Source: Methanosarcinales archaeon (lineage in GTDB: Archaea > Halobacteriota > Methanosarcinia > Methanosarcinales > Methanogasteraceae). From it: a DNA stretch of 6,317 nt. Location of the stretch: positions 1 to 6,317 of the forward strand of contig JAUVEF010000071.1 of NCBI GenBank assembly GCA_030594905.1, in the 5' to 3' direction. Within the stretch, counting starts at the first letter, position 1, and each line of letters begins with the position of its first letter. Shown here piece by piece: positions 1 through 6,047 of the stretch. The notes under the pieces were generated by a model. That model was not told where the DNA came from, made no database searches, and saw only the letters and a program-made list of their open reading frames with translations. Made by a program: the position numbers and the translations under genes.

Positions 1-1
1 G

Positions 2-325
2 GGTTTGTATTACGCCATAAAGAGCGGCGAGATGGCAGCAGATGTTGCAGCTCTTGCTGTGGAAAACGACGACTTCTCCAACGAGTTTCTGTCTGGATAC
101 GTGACAAAATGCGATGATGCGTTTGGTTCGGATCTTAAATCAGCCCGGCGGTTTGCAAAGTTTGCTTACGGAAATATAGATCGATCTTTGAAGATACTGC
201 AGAGCGACAAGCAAATGTTTCTCAAATATCTGAAAACGGTGAGGGGAGATATGACTTATGCTGATTTTAACAAGTGGTGTGTCATGAGGTCACCGGTAAC
301 GTTCTTGAAATTGATCTCTGGTTAG
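2..325 (+). CDS. Geranylgeranyl reductase family flavoprotein, C-terminal part (5' end outside window)
   Basis: The frame is open from the window edge and ends at TAG 323-325, leaving 107 residues. The first residues read GLYYAIKSGEMAADVA. This resembles the conserved segment near the end of the FAD-binding domain in the geranylgeranyl reductase / digeranylgeranylglycerophospholipid reductase family, where a glycine-rich turn is followed by an A..SG..AA helix. Family members use FAD and a reductant to saturate the isoprenoid chains of archaeal membrane lipids. The rest is a charged helical C-terminal domain (SARRFAKFAYGNIDRSLKIL and following) with no membrane segment. The TTG at position 5 is an internal Leu codon, not a start, because the frame continues upstream of it. 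The N-terminal dinucleotide-binding motif lies outside the window, so the exact substrate cannot be assigned and another FAD-dependent oxidoreductase of this superfamily is possible. Confidence 0.75.
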   Translation, partial: GLYYAIKSGEMAADVAALAVENDDFSNEFLSGYVTKCDDAFGSDLKSARRFAKFAYGNIDRSLKILQSDKQMFLKYLKTVRGDMTYADFNKWCVMRSPVTFLKLISG

Positions 326-328
326 GAA

Positions 329-346
329 AAAATTTATTTTTTGGTT
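329..346 (+). terminator. T-rich termination tract after the reductase gene
   Basis: Three bases after the stop codon the sequence becomes A-rich and then reads TTTATTTTTT (333-342). Archaeal intrinsic and aCPSF1-assisted termination both use U-rich 3' ends without requiring a hairpin, so this is a plausible end for the upstream transcript. No clear stem precedes it. The call rests on composition and position only. Confidence 0.5.
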
Positions 347-369
347 AGACCAAGGACATCACTAATTCG

Positions 370-417
370 GATTCCATATCGATTTTAGACACCGATTTAC
401 GCAGATTACTCGGATTC
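370..417. repeat. Cluster of five GATT motifs at about 10-nt spacing
   Basis: GATT begins at 370, 381, 394, 404 and 413, so spacings are 9 to 13 nt, close to one helical turn. The best-ordered part is CGATTTACGCAGATTACTCG. It sits between the terminator-like tract and the presumed nadE promoter, in an otherwise empty 190-bp gap. It could be a protein-binding array, or a decayed member of the short-period intergenic repeats that occur in some microbial genomes. I cannot assign a function. Confidence 0.4.
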
Positions 418-453
418 GACCCTTCGTTTGGATGGGCATCCTGTTATCCGATG

Positions 454-462
454 ATTATTTAT
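454..462 (+). promoter_or_regulatory. Possible TATA box for nadE
   Basis: ATTATTTAT lies about 54-62 nt before the ATG at 516, in a locally AT-rich step within GC-richer sequence. A start site about 25 nt downstream would give a leader of roughly 30 nt. There is no strong purine-rich BRE directly upstream (CATCCTGTTATCCGATG), and no clear Shine-Dalgarno motif precedes the nadE start, so this is tentative. Confidence 0.35.
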
Positions 463-515
463 GCCGCGGCGTTTGATAAAAGTAAACAAATCGTTTCCAG
501 TGCTTGCAACCAACA

Positions 516-1355
516 ATGAACCCACATCACACCAGAGACACAATCGCTGCATTCATCCGCGCCCGGATAAGCGAATCGGGAGCGTTCGGCGCAGTCATCG
601 GGCTTAGCGGCGGCATCGATTCGGCGGTTGTGGCATATCTCACAGTCGAGGCAGTCGGAAGCGAAAACGTGCTTGCCATCATGCTGCCGGTGCAGGATCT
701 CACGCCAGGATATGATACGGACGATGCCACCCGTGTCGCGAACCGGCTCGGAATCGAGTACCGGGTAATCGAGGTTGGTGACGTGCTGCACGGGTTTTCG
801 GAATCGATTCCGGACTATGATCCGGATGCGGTGGTTGCAAGCGGGAATCTAACCGCACGAATCCGGATGTGCGTGCTCTATTACTACGCAAATCTCATGA
901 ACCGGCTTGTGATTGGAACTGGGAACCGGACAGAGCTCCTTCTTGGATATGCCACGAAACATGGCGATGCTGGCGTGGATATAGAGCCAATCGGCGATCT
1001 GTACAAGACAGAAGTCTTCGAACTTGCCGGATTTCTTGGAGTTCCGGAGCGCATCATCAGAAAAGCGCCGTCTGCGAGGCTCTGGGCGGGGCAGACTGAT
1101 GAGGGGGAGCTTGGTATGCGATATCCGGACATCGACCGGATTTTAAGGATGCTCGTTGACGAACAGCTGAGCGTGGATGAAATCGAGGCACAGGGGGTGC
1201 TGGGGGATGATGCCCGCCGCTTGACCCGCCTGATCGGCATAAGCGAGCATAAACGACACCCACCACAAAATGCGATTGTGCGGGACTGCGGTGGCGGCAG
1301 TGGTGACATTAACGTTAACCGCGACATTAACAGCAATCCGGATAGCAATGTTTAA
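516..1355 (+). CDS. nadE: NH3-dependent NAD(+) synthetase
   Basis: This enzyme adenylates nicotinic acid adenine dinucleotide with ATP and amidates it to NAD in the cytoplasm. Numbered from the ATG at 516, the 279-residue product shows the N-type ATP pyrophosphatase loop SGGIDS (31-36), GTGNRTE (134-140), KHGDAG (148-153), GDLYKTE (160-166) and PSARLWAGQTDE (185-196), the order and spacing typical of NadE. There is no N-terminal glutaminase domain, so free ammonia is the likely nitrogen donor. An in-frame TTG at 504 would add four residues (MQPT). I prefer the ATG because the family fold begins soon after it, but no Shine-Dalgarno motif decides the matter. The family core ends near KRHPPQ (246-251). 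About 28 further residues rich in Gly, Asp and Asn form an unusual tail encoded by degenerate 18-nt repeats. The next gene starts 38 nt downstream. Confidence 0.93.
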   Translation: MNPHHTRDTIAAFIRARISESGAFGAVIGLSGGIDSAVVAYLTVEAVGSENVLAIMLPVQDLTPGYDTDDATRVANRLGIEYRVIEVGDVLHGFSESIPDYDPDAVVASGNLTARIRMCVLYYYANLMNRLVIGTGNRTELLLGYATKHGDAGVDIEPIGDLYKTEVFELAGFLGVPERIIRKAPSARLWAGQTDEGELGMRYPDIDRILRMLVDEQLSVDEIEAQGVLGDDARRLTRLIGISEHKRHPPQNAIVRDCGGGSGDINVNRDINSNPDSNV

Positions 1356-1358
1356 CCG
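1305..1358 (+). repeat. Three degenerate 18-nt tandem units at the 3' end of nadE
   Basis: The units are GACATTAACGTTAACCGC (1305-1322), GACATTAACAGCAATCCG (1323-1340) and GATAGCAATGTTTAACCG (1341-1358). The first two share their first nine bases exactly, and the third is weaker and contains the nadE stop codon TAA (1353-1355). Translated, they give DINVNR, DINSNP and DSNV, a hydrophilic low-complexity tail. The array therefore crosses the end of the gene, as expected if repeat expansion added or rewrote the C-terminus. Confidence 0.6.
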
Positions 1359-1393
1359 CAACAGCGACCGTAATCAGTGAAAAGGCGATCATA

Positions 1394-1588
1394 ATGCCAG
1401 TTATAGAAGTAAGCGACGCAACCCTACGCCAGCTCGACCAGATACGCGCCCGGATACATGGTGCCGACACCAGTTACGATGATGTGATCCGGCATCTGCT
1501 CGGGATGGAGCACATCAGACCGGTATACATCAAAAGTCCGGAGCCAGATGATCTTGATGATGGAATCGGGATATACCGGGTGAATTGA
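1394..1588 (+). CDS. Small antitoxin-like protein (VapB / DUF7557-like), no toxin partner seen
   Basis: The 64-residue product begins MPVIEVSDATLRQLDQIRAR and continues with a segment of the form TSYDDVIRHLLG. A short beta strand, a helix starting S..TL..L..I, and a second helix containing YDDVI..LL form the pattern of small archaeal VapB-like and DUF7557-like proteins, thought to fold as ribbon-helix-helix or related DNA-binding dimers. The acidic tail (PEPDDLDDGIGIY) would suit toxin binding. The ATG at 1394 has only a weak upstream GGCGAT as a ribosome-binding site. It follows nadE by 38 nt and may be co-transcribed. No PIN-domain or other toxin frame follows before HMG-CoA synthase, so it may be an orphan antitoxin or simply a small regulator. 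Confidence 0.7.
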   Translation: MPVIEVSDATLRQLDQIRARIHGADTSYDDVIRHLLGMEHIRPVYIKSPEPDDLDDGIGIYRVN

Positions 1589-1648
1589 CCGCCCCCCGGA
1601 TCCTTTTCTGCCAAGATTGGTATTGTTGCCACCTCCTGAAAGCCGGGG

Positions 1649-1707
1649 AGTCCGGAGTCCGAACAGTTATAATGCTGCCGGACATAAGTTAGCTCTGGTG
1701 AACCCAA
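1649..1707 (+). promoter_or_regulatory. Promoter and ribosome-binding site of HMG-CoA synthase
   Basis: TTATAAT (1667-1673) is a good archaeal TATA candidate 35-41 nt before the ATG at 1708. GGTGA (1697-1701), complementary to the 16S rRNA 3' end, lies 6 nt before the start and supports it. Immediately upstream of the TATA box is a direct heptamer repeat, AGTCCGG (1649-1655) followed by AGTCCGA (1656-1662), in the place where BRE or activator contacts fall. The remaining gap from 1589 holds a C-run and TCCTTTTCTG, which is too weak to call a terminator. Confidence 0.5.
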
Positions 1708-2748
1708 ATGACGGTTGGAATCGTAAGCTATGGGGTGTATATACCGCGTTATCGAATCAAAGTGTCTGAAATAGCGAAGGTCTGGAATGCTGATGCAGAG
1801 GGCATTGCAAGCGGGCTTAGGGTACAGGAAAAGTCTGTGCCTGACATGGATGAGGATACCGCAACCATCGCGGTGGAAGCGGCACGAAATGCGAGCTGTC
1901 GAGCGGAGGTTGACACATCCCGCATCGGCGCCATCTATGTAGGGTCAGAGAGTCATCCTTATGCCGTAAAACCGACCGGTACTATCGTTGCTGACGCTAT
2001 CGGCGCAACGCCCAATCTCACGGTCGCCGACTTCGAGTTTGCATGTAAGGCGGGCACTGCCGGGATTCAGGCGTGCATGGGTCTGGTTGAATCAGGCAGG
2101 ATCGATCTTGGGCTTGCGATCGGCGCGGACGTTGCGCAGGGAGCGCCGGGTGACACACTCGAGTACACCGCGGCAGCAGGTGGCGCGGCTTACATGATCG
2201 GCAAAGATTCGTTGATCGCAGAGATCGAGGATATGTTCTCGTTTACCACTGACACGCCCGATTTCTGGCGCAGGGAAGGAATGCCGTACCCTGAACACGG
2301 CGGCAGGTTCACAGGCGAGCCTGCTTACTTCAAACATATCACGTCGGCTGCGCGGGGACTGCTGGAGAAACTTGGCACCGTGCCAGAGGACTATGATTAT
2401 GCTGTATTCCACCAGCCAAACGGCAAGTTCCCACGACGGGCTGCAGCAAGCCTTGGCTTTACCAAAGAGCAGATTGCGCCCGGAATCGTGGTGACCACGC
2501 TTGGGAATACGTATTCGGCGTCATGTATGATCGGGCTTGCAGCGATCCTCGATATCGCATCAGCCGGTGATCGGATCTTCATGACCTCGTTTGGATCGGG
2601 CGCAGGAAGCGATGCGTTCAGTCTCAGGGTCACTGACCGGCTGGCTGAGGTCAGAGATGGCGCGCCAAGTGTCGCTGATCTGCTTTCCGAGAAGAAATAC
2701 ATCGATTATGCGACTTATGCGAAGCACAAGGGAAAGATACGGCTGTAG
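1708..2748 (+). CDS. Archaeal hydroxymethylglutaryl-CoA synthase
   Basis: It condenses acetyl-CoA with acetoacetyl-CoA to HMG-CoA in the mevalonate route to isoprenoid lipids, the same reaction as bacterial MvaS. The 346-residue length matches the archaeal family. It has the thiolase-like fold: start [17 protein letters not shown], the general base Glu81 in [12 protein letters not shown], the nucleophile Cys113 in [12 protein letters not shown], His235 in FHQPNGKFP, the GNTYSAS motif (266-272) and the C-terminal GSGAGSDAF loop (296-304). The catalytic Cys/His/Glu triad is thus complete. The start is fixed by GGTGA 6 nt upstream and by the family N-terminus. In many archaea this gene is followed by acetoacetyl-CoA thiolase and a DUF35 OB-fold protein, which form a complex with it. 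Neither follows here: after the stop come AT-rich sequence and a decayed hypF fragment. Confidence 0.95.
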   Translation: MTVGIVSYGVYIPRYRIKVSEIAKVWNADAEGIASGLRVQEKSVPDMDEDTATIAVEAARNASCRAEVDTSRIGAIYVGSESHPYAVKPTGTIVADAIGATPNLTVADFEFACKAGTAGIQACMGLVESGRIDLGLAIGADVAQGAPGDTLEYTAAAGGAAYMIGKDSLIAEIEDMFSFTTDTPDFWRREGMPYPEHGGRFTGEPAYFKHITSAARGLLEKLGTVPEDYDYAVFHQPNGKFPRRAAASLGFTKEQIAPGIVVTTLGNTYSASCMIGLAAILDIASAGDRIFMTSFGSGAGSDAFSLRVTDRLAEVRDGAPSVADLLSEKKYIDYATYAKHKGKIRL

Positions 2749-2759
2749 ACTGGCAGATC

Positions 2760-2787
2760 TTTAAATATCAGATATATATATATATTT
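2760..2787. other. AT-rich tract after HMG-CoA synthase
   Basis: TTTAAATA (2760-2767) is followed by an alternating ATATATATATATAT (2772-2785) and TT. It begins 11 nt after the HMG-CoA synthase stop. It resembles a TATA element, but no intact gene follows on the plus strand and no minus-strand gene begins to its left. It is more likely a weak 3' transcription end or a relic of whatever rearrangement placed the hypF fragment here. Confidence 0.35.
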
Positions 2788-2798
2788 CATAACCTGCA

Positions 2799-3085
2799 TT
2801 CGGGTGCATTATCTGGTGCTGCAAAATTCAGTCGCTGTAAATATACGCAGCCGATGACGACTCGCATGCGGCGTTGCCGATGCTGAACTGCGTGCCGCTG
2901 CGAAGACCGAAATCGATGTTGTCGGGTTAAGCGACGGTGTTGCGTACAATGATCACATCGTCCGGAGAATCCGGCAGGTCGTCGAGGACTCTGGTTGTGT
3001 CTTTATCACACACAAGAGGGTGCCATGTGGAGATAGCGGGATCTCGCTCGGGCAGGCGGTGGTCGCGGGTGTTGTAGAGGTTTGA
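2799..3085 (+). pseudogene. hypF: Decayed C-terminal fragment of HypF (hydrogenase maturation carbamoyltransferase)
   Basis: HypF transfers a carbamoyl group toward HypE for the cyanide ligands of NiFe hydrogenase. The frame 2858-3085 has 75 codons and ends at TGA. It reads VVGLSDGVAYNDHI in its middle and VPCGDSGISLGQAVVAG at its end. These match the family's C-terminal Kae1-like domain, which carries LSGGV..N and GDGGISLGQA signatures just before the stop. Upstream the same frame is broken by TGA (2855-2857), although NSVAVNI (2825-2845) still looks like the FHNSVA region of the family. A further shift near 2826 separates it from GALSGAAKF in another frame (about 2802-2831). The other roughly 650 residues expected for HypF are absent and there is no start, so this is a remnant of a deleted gene. 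The second G of LSGGV is Asp here. Confidence 0.75.
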
Positions 3086-3150
3086 TGCGGCGAATGCATT
3101 ACTACATCCAGATGCTGGTCTCAAGACCTTCCGCACCAGTTTTCAGTCCC

Positions 3151-5061
3151 TTACTCCACCCGTATCGTTTCGAGATTCTTTGGAACTTGCGTTTTGATGT
3201 GGTGCTTATTGTAAATCGAACTTGCAAGGCTCATGCAGTTTCTTTCATCGCCATGACCCGTCATCACCAGTTCGGGTTTCGGGCGCATGTTCCCTATGTA
3301 CTTCATCAATTGCTCCCGGTCGGAATGCCCTGAGAATCCATCTACCGTACACACCTCAAGCTCGATTTTGAGTAGCTCGGACTTACCTCGCCTTGTTAGC
3401 GGGATTTCTGTCCGTCCCTTCTGGATTCGCTGCCCAAGCGTTCCCTCTGCCTGATAACCAACAAAAACCAATGTATTTTTCTCGTCGGATGCAAATGCGC
3501 TGAGATACTCCAGAATCGGACCGCCGTTCATCATCCCGGCGGTTGAAACTATGACGGCAGGATCGAGATCGCTCAAAAGTGACTCTCGCATCTTCTGCGA
3601 ATCGACCTTGGCAAAACGCTCCGAAAGAAATGGATTCATCCCTCGATGGAAGATCAATTTTCGCAGATCGCTATTCAGATACTCCGGATACGCTGTATGG
3701 ATCGCTGTTGCCTCCCAGATCATACCGTCGAGATAGATCGGTGCCTTCTTGATGCGCTTCTTTCGCATCCCCTCTTCAAGAACCAGCATCACGTCCTGAC
3801 TGCGCCCAACAGCGAACGCAGGAATTAGCACCTTGCCCCCGCGCTTGATCGTTCTATTCACAATCTGCGAAATATACTTCTCGGCTTCTATTCTCGGGGG
3901 CTGGAAATCATTCGGACCGCCATAAGTCGCTTCCGTGATCACGGTTTCAGCTCTCGGAAAATTGTTAACGGCGGGATCGAATAACCTGGTCTTTTCGTAC
4001 TTGTAATCGCCAGTGAATACCGCATTATGCAGTCCGTCGCCGATATGGAAATGTGCAACCGCGGACCCAAGAATGTGTCCGGCGTTATGGAACGTCAGTT
4101 TCATGTCGGGCGCAATATCAGTAACGTTCCCGTAATCAAGAACAAGTGTGTGTTTAAGCGCTTCCCTGATGTGATCCGACGCATAAGGAATCGGTCTGCC
4201 TTCTTTATTTGCAACGTCGATATAATCAACCTGCAAAAGTGCCATCAGGTCCCGGGTGGGTGGGGTGGTGTACACTGGACCGGTATATCCGTATTTGAAT
4301 AGCAGCGGAACAAGCCCGCAGTGATCAAGGTGCGCGTGTGTCAAGACCACGCCATCAAGGTGTGCGATTGGAGATACCTCAGGAACATACAAGTATGGCG
4401 TTCCATTATCGGCAGACCCCACATTAATTCCGCAATCGATCAATATCCTTGTTTCAGGAGTCGATAGCAAGAAACAGCTCCGCCCAACCTCCCTACAACC
4501 ACCGAGCGCGGTCATACGTATCCACTGGTCGTGAGATGTGGTGCTGCGGTGTATACTCTTCCCAAGTTCCCGCAGGAACTGTTTGCGCTCGCCAAGACTC
4601 TCGCGCATCAACCGCCTGACATTCTTTATGGTCGATGACTTGATCGGAGGGGTGCGCACAACAGTCGGAGTCCACCCGGTATTTTTCGTGATCTCGCGGA
4701 GCATGTTCCCATGTTGCCCAATCACGAGCCCCGGCTTCTCCGCCTCGATGACCACCTCGCCAGTGTCGTCATTGAAATGGTGGTCTGTAATTCCAGCATC
4801 CTTGGGCACGGTCTGTTCGATCGTAGCGAACGCCTCCTCCGGCGGACTCAGCACGCTATGATCCGGGCGTATAACAATCCGCTTGCGCACATCCTTTGCG
4901 ATCGACCGCACAATATCGCCGTTATCCGCCAGACGCTTTGGCTCTTTTGTATATATAACCAGTTCCGGACCCTCGAAATCGATGTCGGAGATCGTCACAC
5001 CGGTAGGCAGTTTCTTCCGGATCTGCTGCCGCAGCTCGGATAATACATCAGTCATAACCAT
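3151..5061 (-). CDS. fttA: aCPSF1 / FttA: KH-domain beta-CASP ribonuclease and transcription termination factor
   Basis: aCPSF1 is the archaeal relative of CPSF73. It binds U-rich RNA at transcript 3' ends and cleaves it to terminate transcription. The 636-residue protein has the full family layout. Residues 1-145 are the paired KH region, with GQHG (115-118) as the GxxG loop. The metallo-beta-lactamase domain follows, with THAHLDH (241-247), GHILGS (328-333) and GDYKYE (351-356). The beta-CASP domain has Glu377 in TEATYGG, the GRSQDV segment (419-424), STAGMMNGGP (506-515), His579 in GHSDREQ and His603 in GHGDERN. All zinc-site and catalytic residues expected for an active nuclease are present. 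The second in-frame ATG (5055, product starting MTDVLSEL) fits homolog N-termini at least as well. No Shine-Dalgarno motif separates the two. It lies 21 nt after psmB, a pairing also found in Methanocaldococcus and Methanothermobacter, and is very probably co-transcribed with it. Confidence 0.96.
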   Translation of the reverse strand: MVMTDVLSELRQQIRKKLPTGVTISDIDFEGPELVIYTKEPKRLADNGDIVRSIAKDVRKRIVIRPDHSVLSPPEEAFATIEQTVPKDAGITDHHFNDDTGEVVIEAEKPGLVIGQHGNMLREITKNTGWTPTVVRTPPIKSSTIKNVRRLMRESLGERKQFLRELGKSIHRSTTSHDQWIRMTALGGCREVGRSCFLLSTPETRILIDCGINVGSADNGTPYLYVPEVSPIAHLDGVVLTHAHLDHCGLVPLLFKYGYTGPVYTTPPTRDLMALLQVDYIDVANKEGRPIPYASDHIREALKHTLVLDYGNVTDIAPDMKLTFHNAGHILGSAVAHFHIGDGLHNAVFTGDYKYEKTRLFDPAVNNFPRAETVITEATYGGPNDFQPPRIEAEKYISQIVNRTIKRGGKVLIPAFAVGRSQDVMLVLEEGMRKKRIKKAPIYLDGMIWEATAIHTAYPEYLNSDLRKLIFHRGMNPFLSERFAKVDSQKMRESLLSDLDPAVIVSTAGMMNGGPILEYLSAFASDEKNTLVFVGYQAEGTLGQRIQKGRTEIPLTRRGKSELLKIELEVCTVDGFSGHSDREQLMKYIGNMRPKPELVMTGHGDERNCMSLASSIYNKHHIKTQVPKNLETIRVE

Positions 5062-5082
5062 AGTAAAAACAGATTAAATCGA

Positions 5083-5721
5083 TCAATTCAGTAGCTTCAG
5101 TTCTTTGATCTTATTTTCGATCTCATCCTGACTCATCTGAATATACTGCCCCTTGGTGATGATCGTCACGGAAATCCCGTCCCCTGATGCTGCATCTCGT
5201 TTCATGACGTTGTGTAGCGCACGTATTGCAAGAGCGGCACCCTCCATGGTGGTAAGGCCATCTCGGAACTGGTCTCCGAGTATTCCATACGCAATCGGCG
5301 ATCCAGACCCTGTGGAGACTGCTCCTTGCTCTTCGAGCTTTCCTCCGAGAGCGTCCAGTGAGTAGATACGTGGACCGTTCTTATCAACGCCCCCGATCAG
5401 AAGCTGGACATATAGCGGCATCATCCGATTCGCCGAAAGCATAGTAGCCATTAGATTTGCCATCGCCCGGACAGACATCGGCTCATGCGTTCGCATCTTA
5501 TACAGGTTCGATTCCACGCTGATACTGCGTACAAGCCGCTGTGCGTCACCAACAGAACCTGCCGTCGTCATACCAATGGTGTCGCCGACCTGGTAAACTT
5601 TCTGTGCATCCTTACTTGCGATGAAGTAGCCCATCGTCGCCCTTCGCTCGCTCGCAAGAACAACACCATCCTTGCACACCAATCCAATTGTGGTCGTGCC
5701 CTTTAGTGTGTTATCTTCCAT
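5083..5721 (-). CDS. psmB: 20S proteasome beta subunit
   Basis: This is the catalytic subunit of the archaeal 20S proteasome, which degrades unfolded or tagged proteins inside the alpha7-beta7-beta7-alpha7 barrel. The 212-residue precursor has a short propeptide (MEDNTLKG) that is cleaved before TTTIGL, exposing Thr9 of the precursor as the N-terminal nucleophile (Thr1 of the mature chain). Glu25 (mature 17) in ASERRATMG and Lys41 (mature 33) in DAQKVYQ are the expected active-site partners, followed by [10 protein letters not shown] and RDAASGDG near the C-terminus. The start is well supported by AAGGTG 5 nt upstream. The C-terminal tail ([14 protein letters not shown]) is charged and helical. 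It is the first gene of a two-gene operon with aCPSF1, read from the promoter at 5798-5812 through a leader with tandem repeats. No alpha subunit is in the window. Confidence 0.96.
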   Translation of the reverse strand: MEDNTLKGTTTIGLVCKDGVVLASERRATMGYFIASKDAQKVYQVGDTIGMTTAGSVGDAQRLVRSISVESNLYKMRTHEPMSVRAMANLMATMLSANRMMPLYVQLLIGGVDKNGPRIYSLDALGGKLEEQGAVSTGSGSPIAYGILGDQFRDGLTTMEGAALAIRALHNVMKRDAASGDGISVTIITKGQYIQMSQDEIENKIKELKLLN

Positions 5722-5726
5722 TCAAG

Positions 5727-5732
5727 CACCTT
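5727..5732 (-). promoter_or_regulatory. Shine-Dalgarno site of psmB
   Basis: Read on the minus strand, AAGGTG lies 5 nt before the psmB ATG. It matches the GGAGGTGAT complement of archaeal 16S rRNA over AGGTG. It indicates a leadered psmB message and decides the start codon. Confidence 0.7.
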
Positions 5733-5745
5733 CACTAAGAGAAAA

Positions 5746-5787
5746 TGAGTTTCCCAACAAATAATGTGAGTTCCTCAACAAACAATG
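5746..5787. repeat. Tandem pair of 21-nt direct repeats in the psmB leader/start-site region
   Basis: Copy one is 5746-5766 and copy two is 5767-5787, directly abutting. They match at 18 of 21 positions. All three differences are C/T transitions on the plus strand, at repeat positions 7, 9 and 17. Shared blocks include TGAGTT, CAACAAA and AATG. If transcription starts about 25 nt downstream of the TATA box, near 5775, copy two spans the start site and copy one lies in the 5' leader. A 21-bp period is two helical turns, which suits side-by-side binding of a regulator dimer, but an RNA-level role is equally possible. Confidence 0.8.
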
Positions 5788-5797
5788 CAAGTGTAGG

Positions 5798-5812
5798 ATA
5801 TATAAGGCTTTC
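5798..5812 (-). promoter_or_regulatory. TATA box and BRE of the psmB-aCPSF1 operon
   Basis: On the minus strand the sequence reads GAAAGCCTTATATATCC: a purine-rich BRE-like GAAAGC (5812-5807) directly before TTATATAT (5805-5798). This is a near-ideal archaeal core promoter. The TATA centre is about 80 nt from the psmB start, giving a predicted leader of about 50-55 nt that includes the tandem repeats and the ribosome-binding site. Confidence 0.7.
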
Positions 5813-5831
5813 TATTAAGCAAGCTATCGCG

Positions 5832-5845
5832 CTACCCCCGGGTAG
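5832..5845. promoter_or_regulatory. Hyphenated palindrome upstream of the psmB promoter
   Basis: CTACCC-CC-GGGTAG has 6-bp arms around a 2-bp centre and begins about 20 bp upstream of the BRE. An inverted repeat at this distance is a common position for an archaeal activator or repressor dimer. It could also be chance in a GC-rich patch, and no regulator can be named. Confidence 0.4.
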
Positions 5846-6045
5846 TGTGGAAGATCGTGATACTGCCCGAAGATGTGATTATCAAAACTATGTGTTTAGC
5901 TGAGGCGGAAAAAACCACGAGATTTCACGAGACTGACACAAGAAGAGAGTAGCACATACAAGATATTGGCGACATGTTTCGCATTTTATATCCGGCCACC
6001 CCACACGTTCTCGTGGAGCTCTGCGTAATCGTGTGGTTAGCTGGT
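5846..6045. other. Intergenic stretch between the psmB promoter and the insertion sequence
   Basis: No gene is supported in these 200 bp. A GTG-initiated 35-codon frame (5845-5952, +) has no ribosome-binding site or recognisable family. The segment holds two CACGAGA heptamers at a 10-nt spacing (5916-5922 and 5926-5932). It also holds a potential stem between CCACACG (6001-6007) and CGTGTGG (6030-6036) with a 22-nt loop. I see no tRNA or rRNA fold. Confidence 0.4.
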
Positions 6046-6047
6046 AA

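Noticed and set aside
884..1348. 154-codon minus-strand open frame opposite nadE
   Set aside because: It is fully antisense to a clearly conserved NAD synthetase and is Ser/Arg/Pro-rich, as expected for a shadow frame. It has no recognisable motifs.
3117..3128. GGTCT-CA-AGACC palindrome downstream of the aCPSF1 stop as a terminator
   Set aside because: The 2-nt loop is too tight for a stable RNA hairpin and no T-rich tract follows on the minus strand.
2927..3136. 69-codon minus-strand open frame opposite the hypF fragment
   Set aside because: The plus-strand reading explains this sequence with HypF signatures, while the minus-strand product is unrecognisable.
3082..3333. 83-codon plus-strand open frame at the 3' end of the aCPSF1 gene
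   Set aside because: Most of it is antisense to conserved aCPSF1 C-terminal sequence, and it has no family resemblance.
5845..5952. GTG-initiated 35-codon plus-strand frame (begins VWKIVILPEDVIIKTM)
   Set aside because: It has no ribosome-binding site and no recognised family, and it overlaps the palindrome and the CACGAGA repeats. Too little evidence to call a gene.
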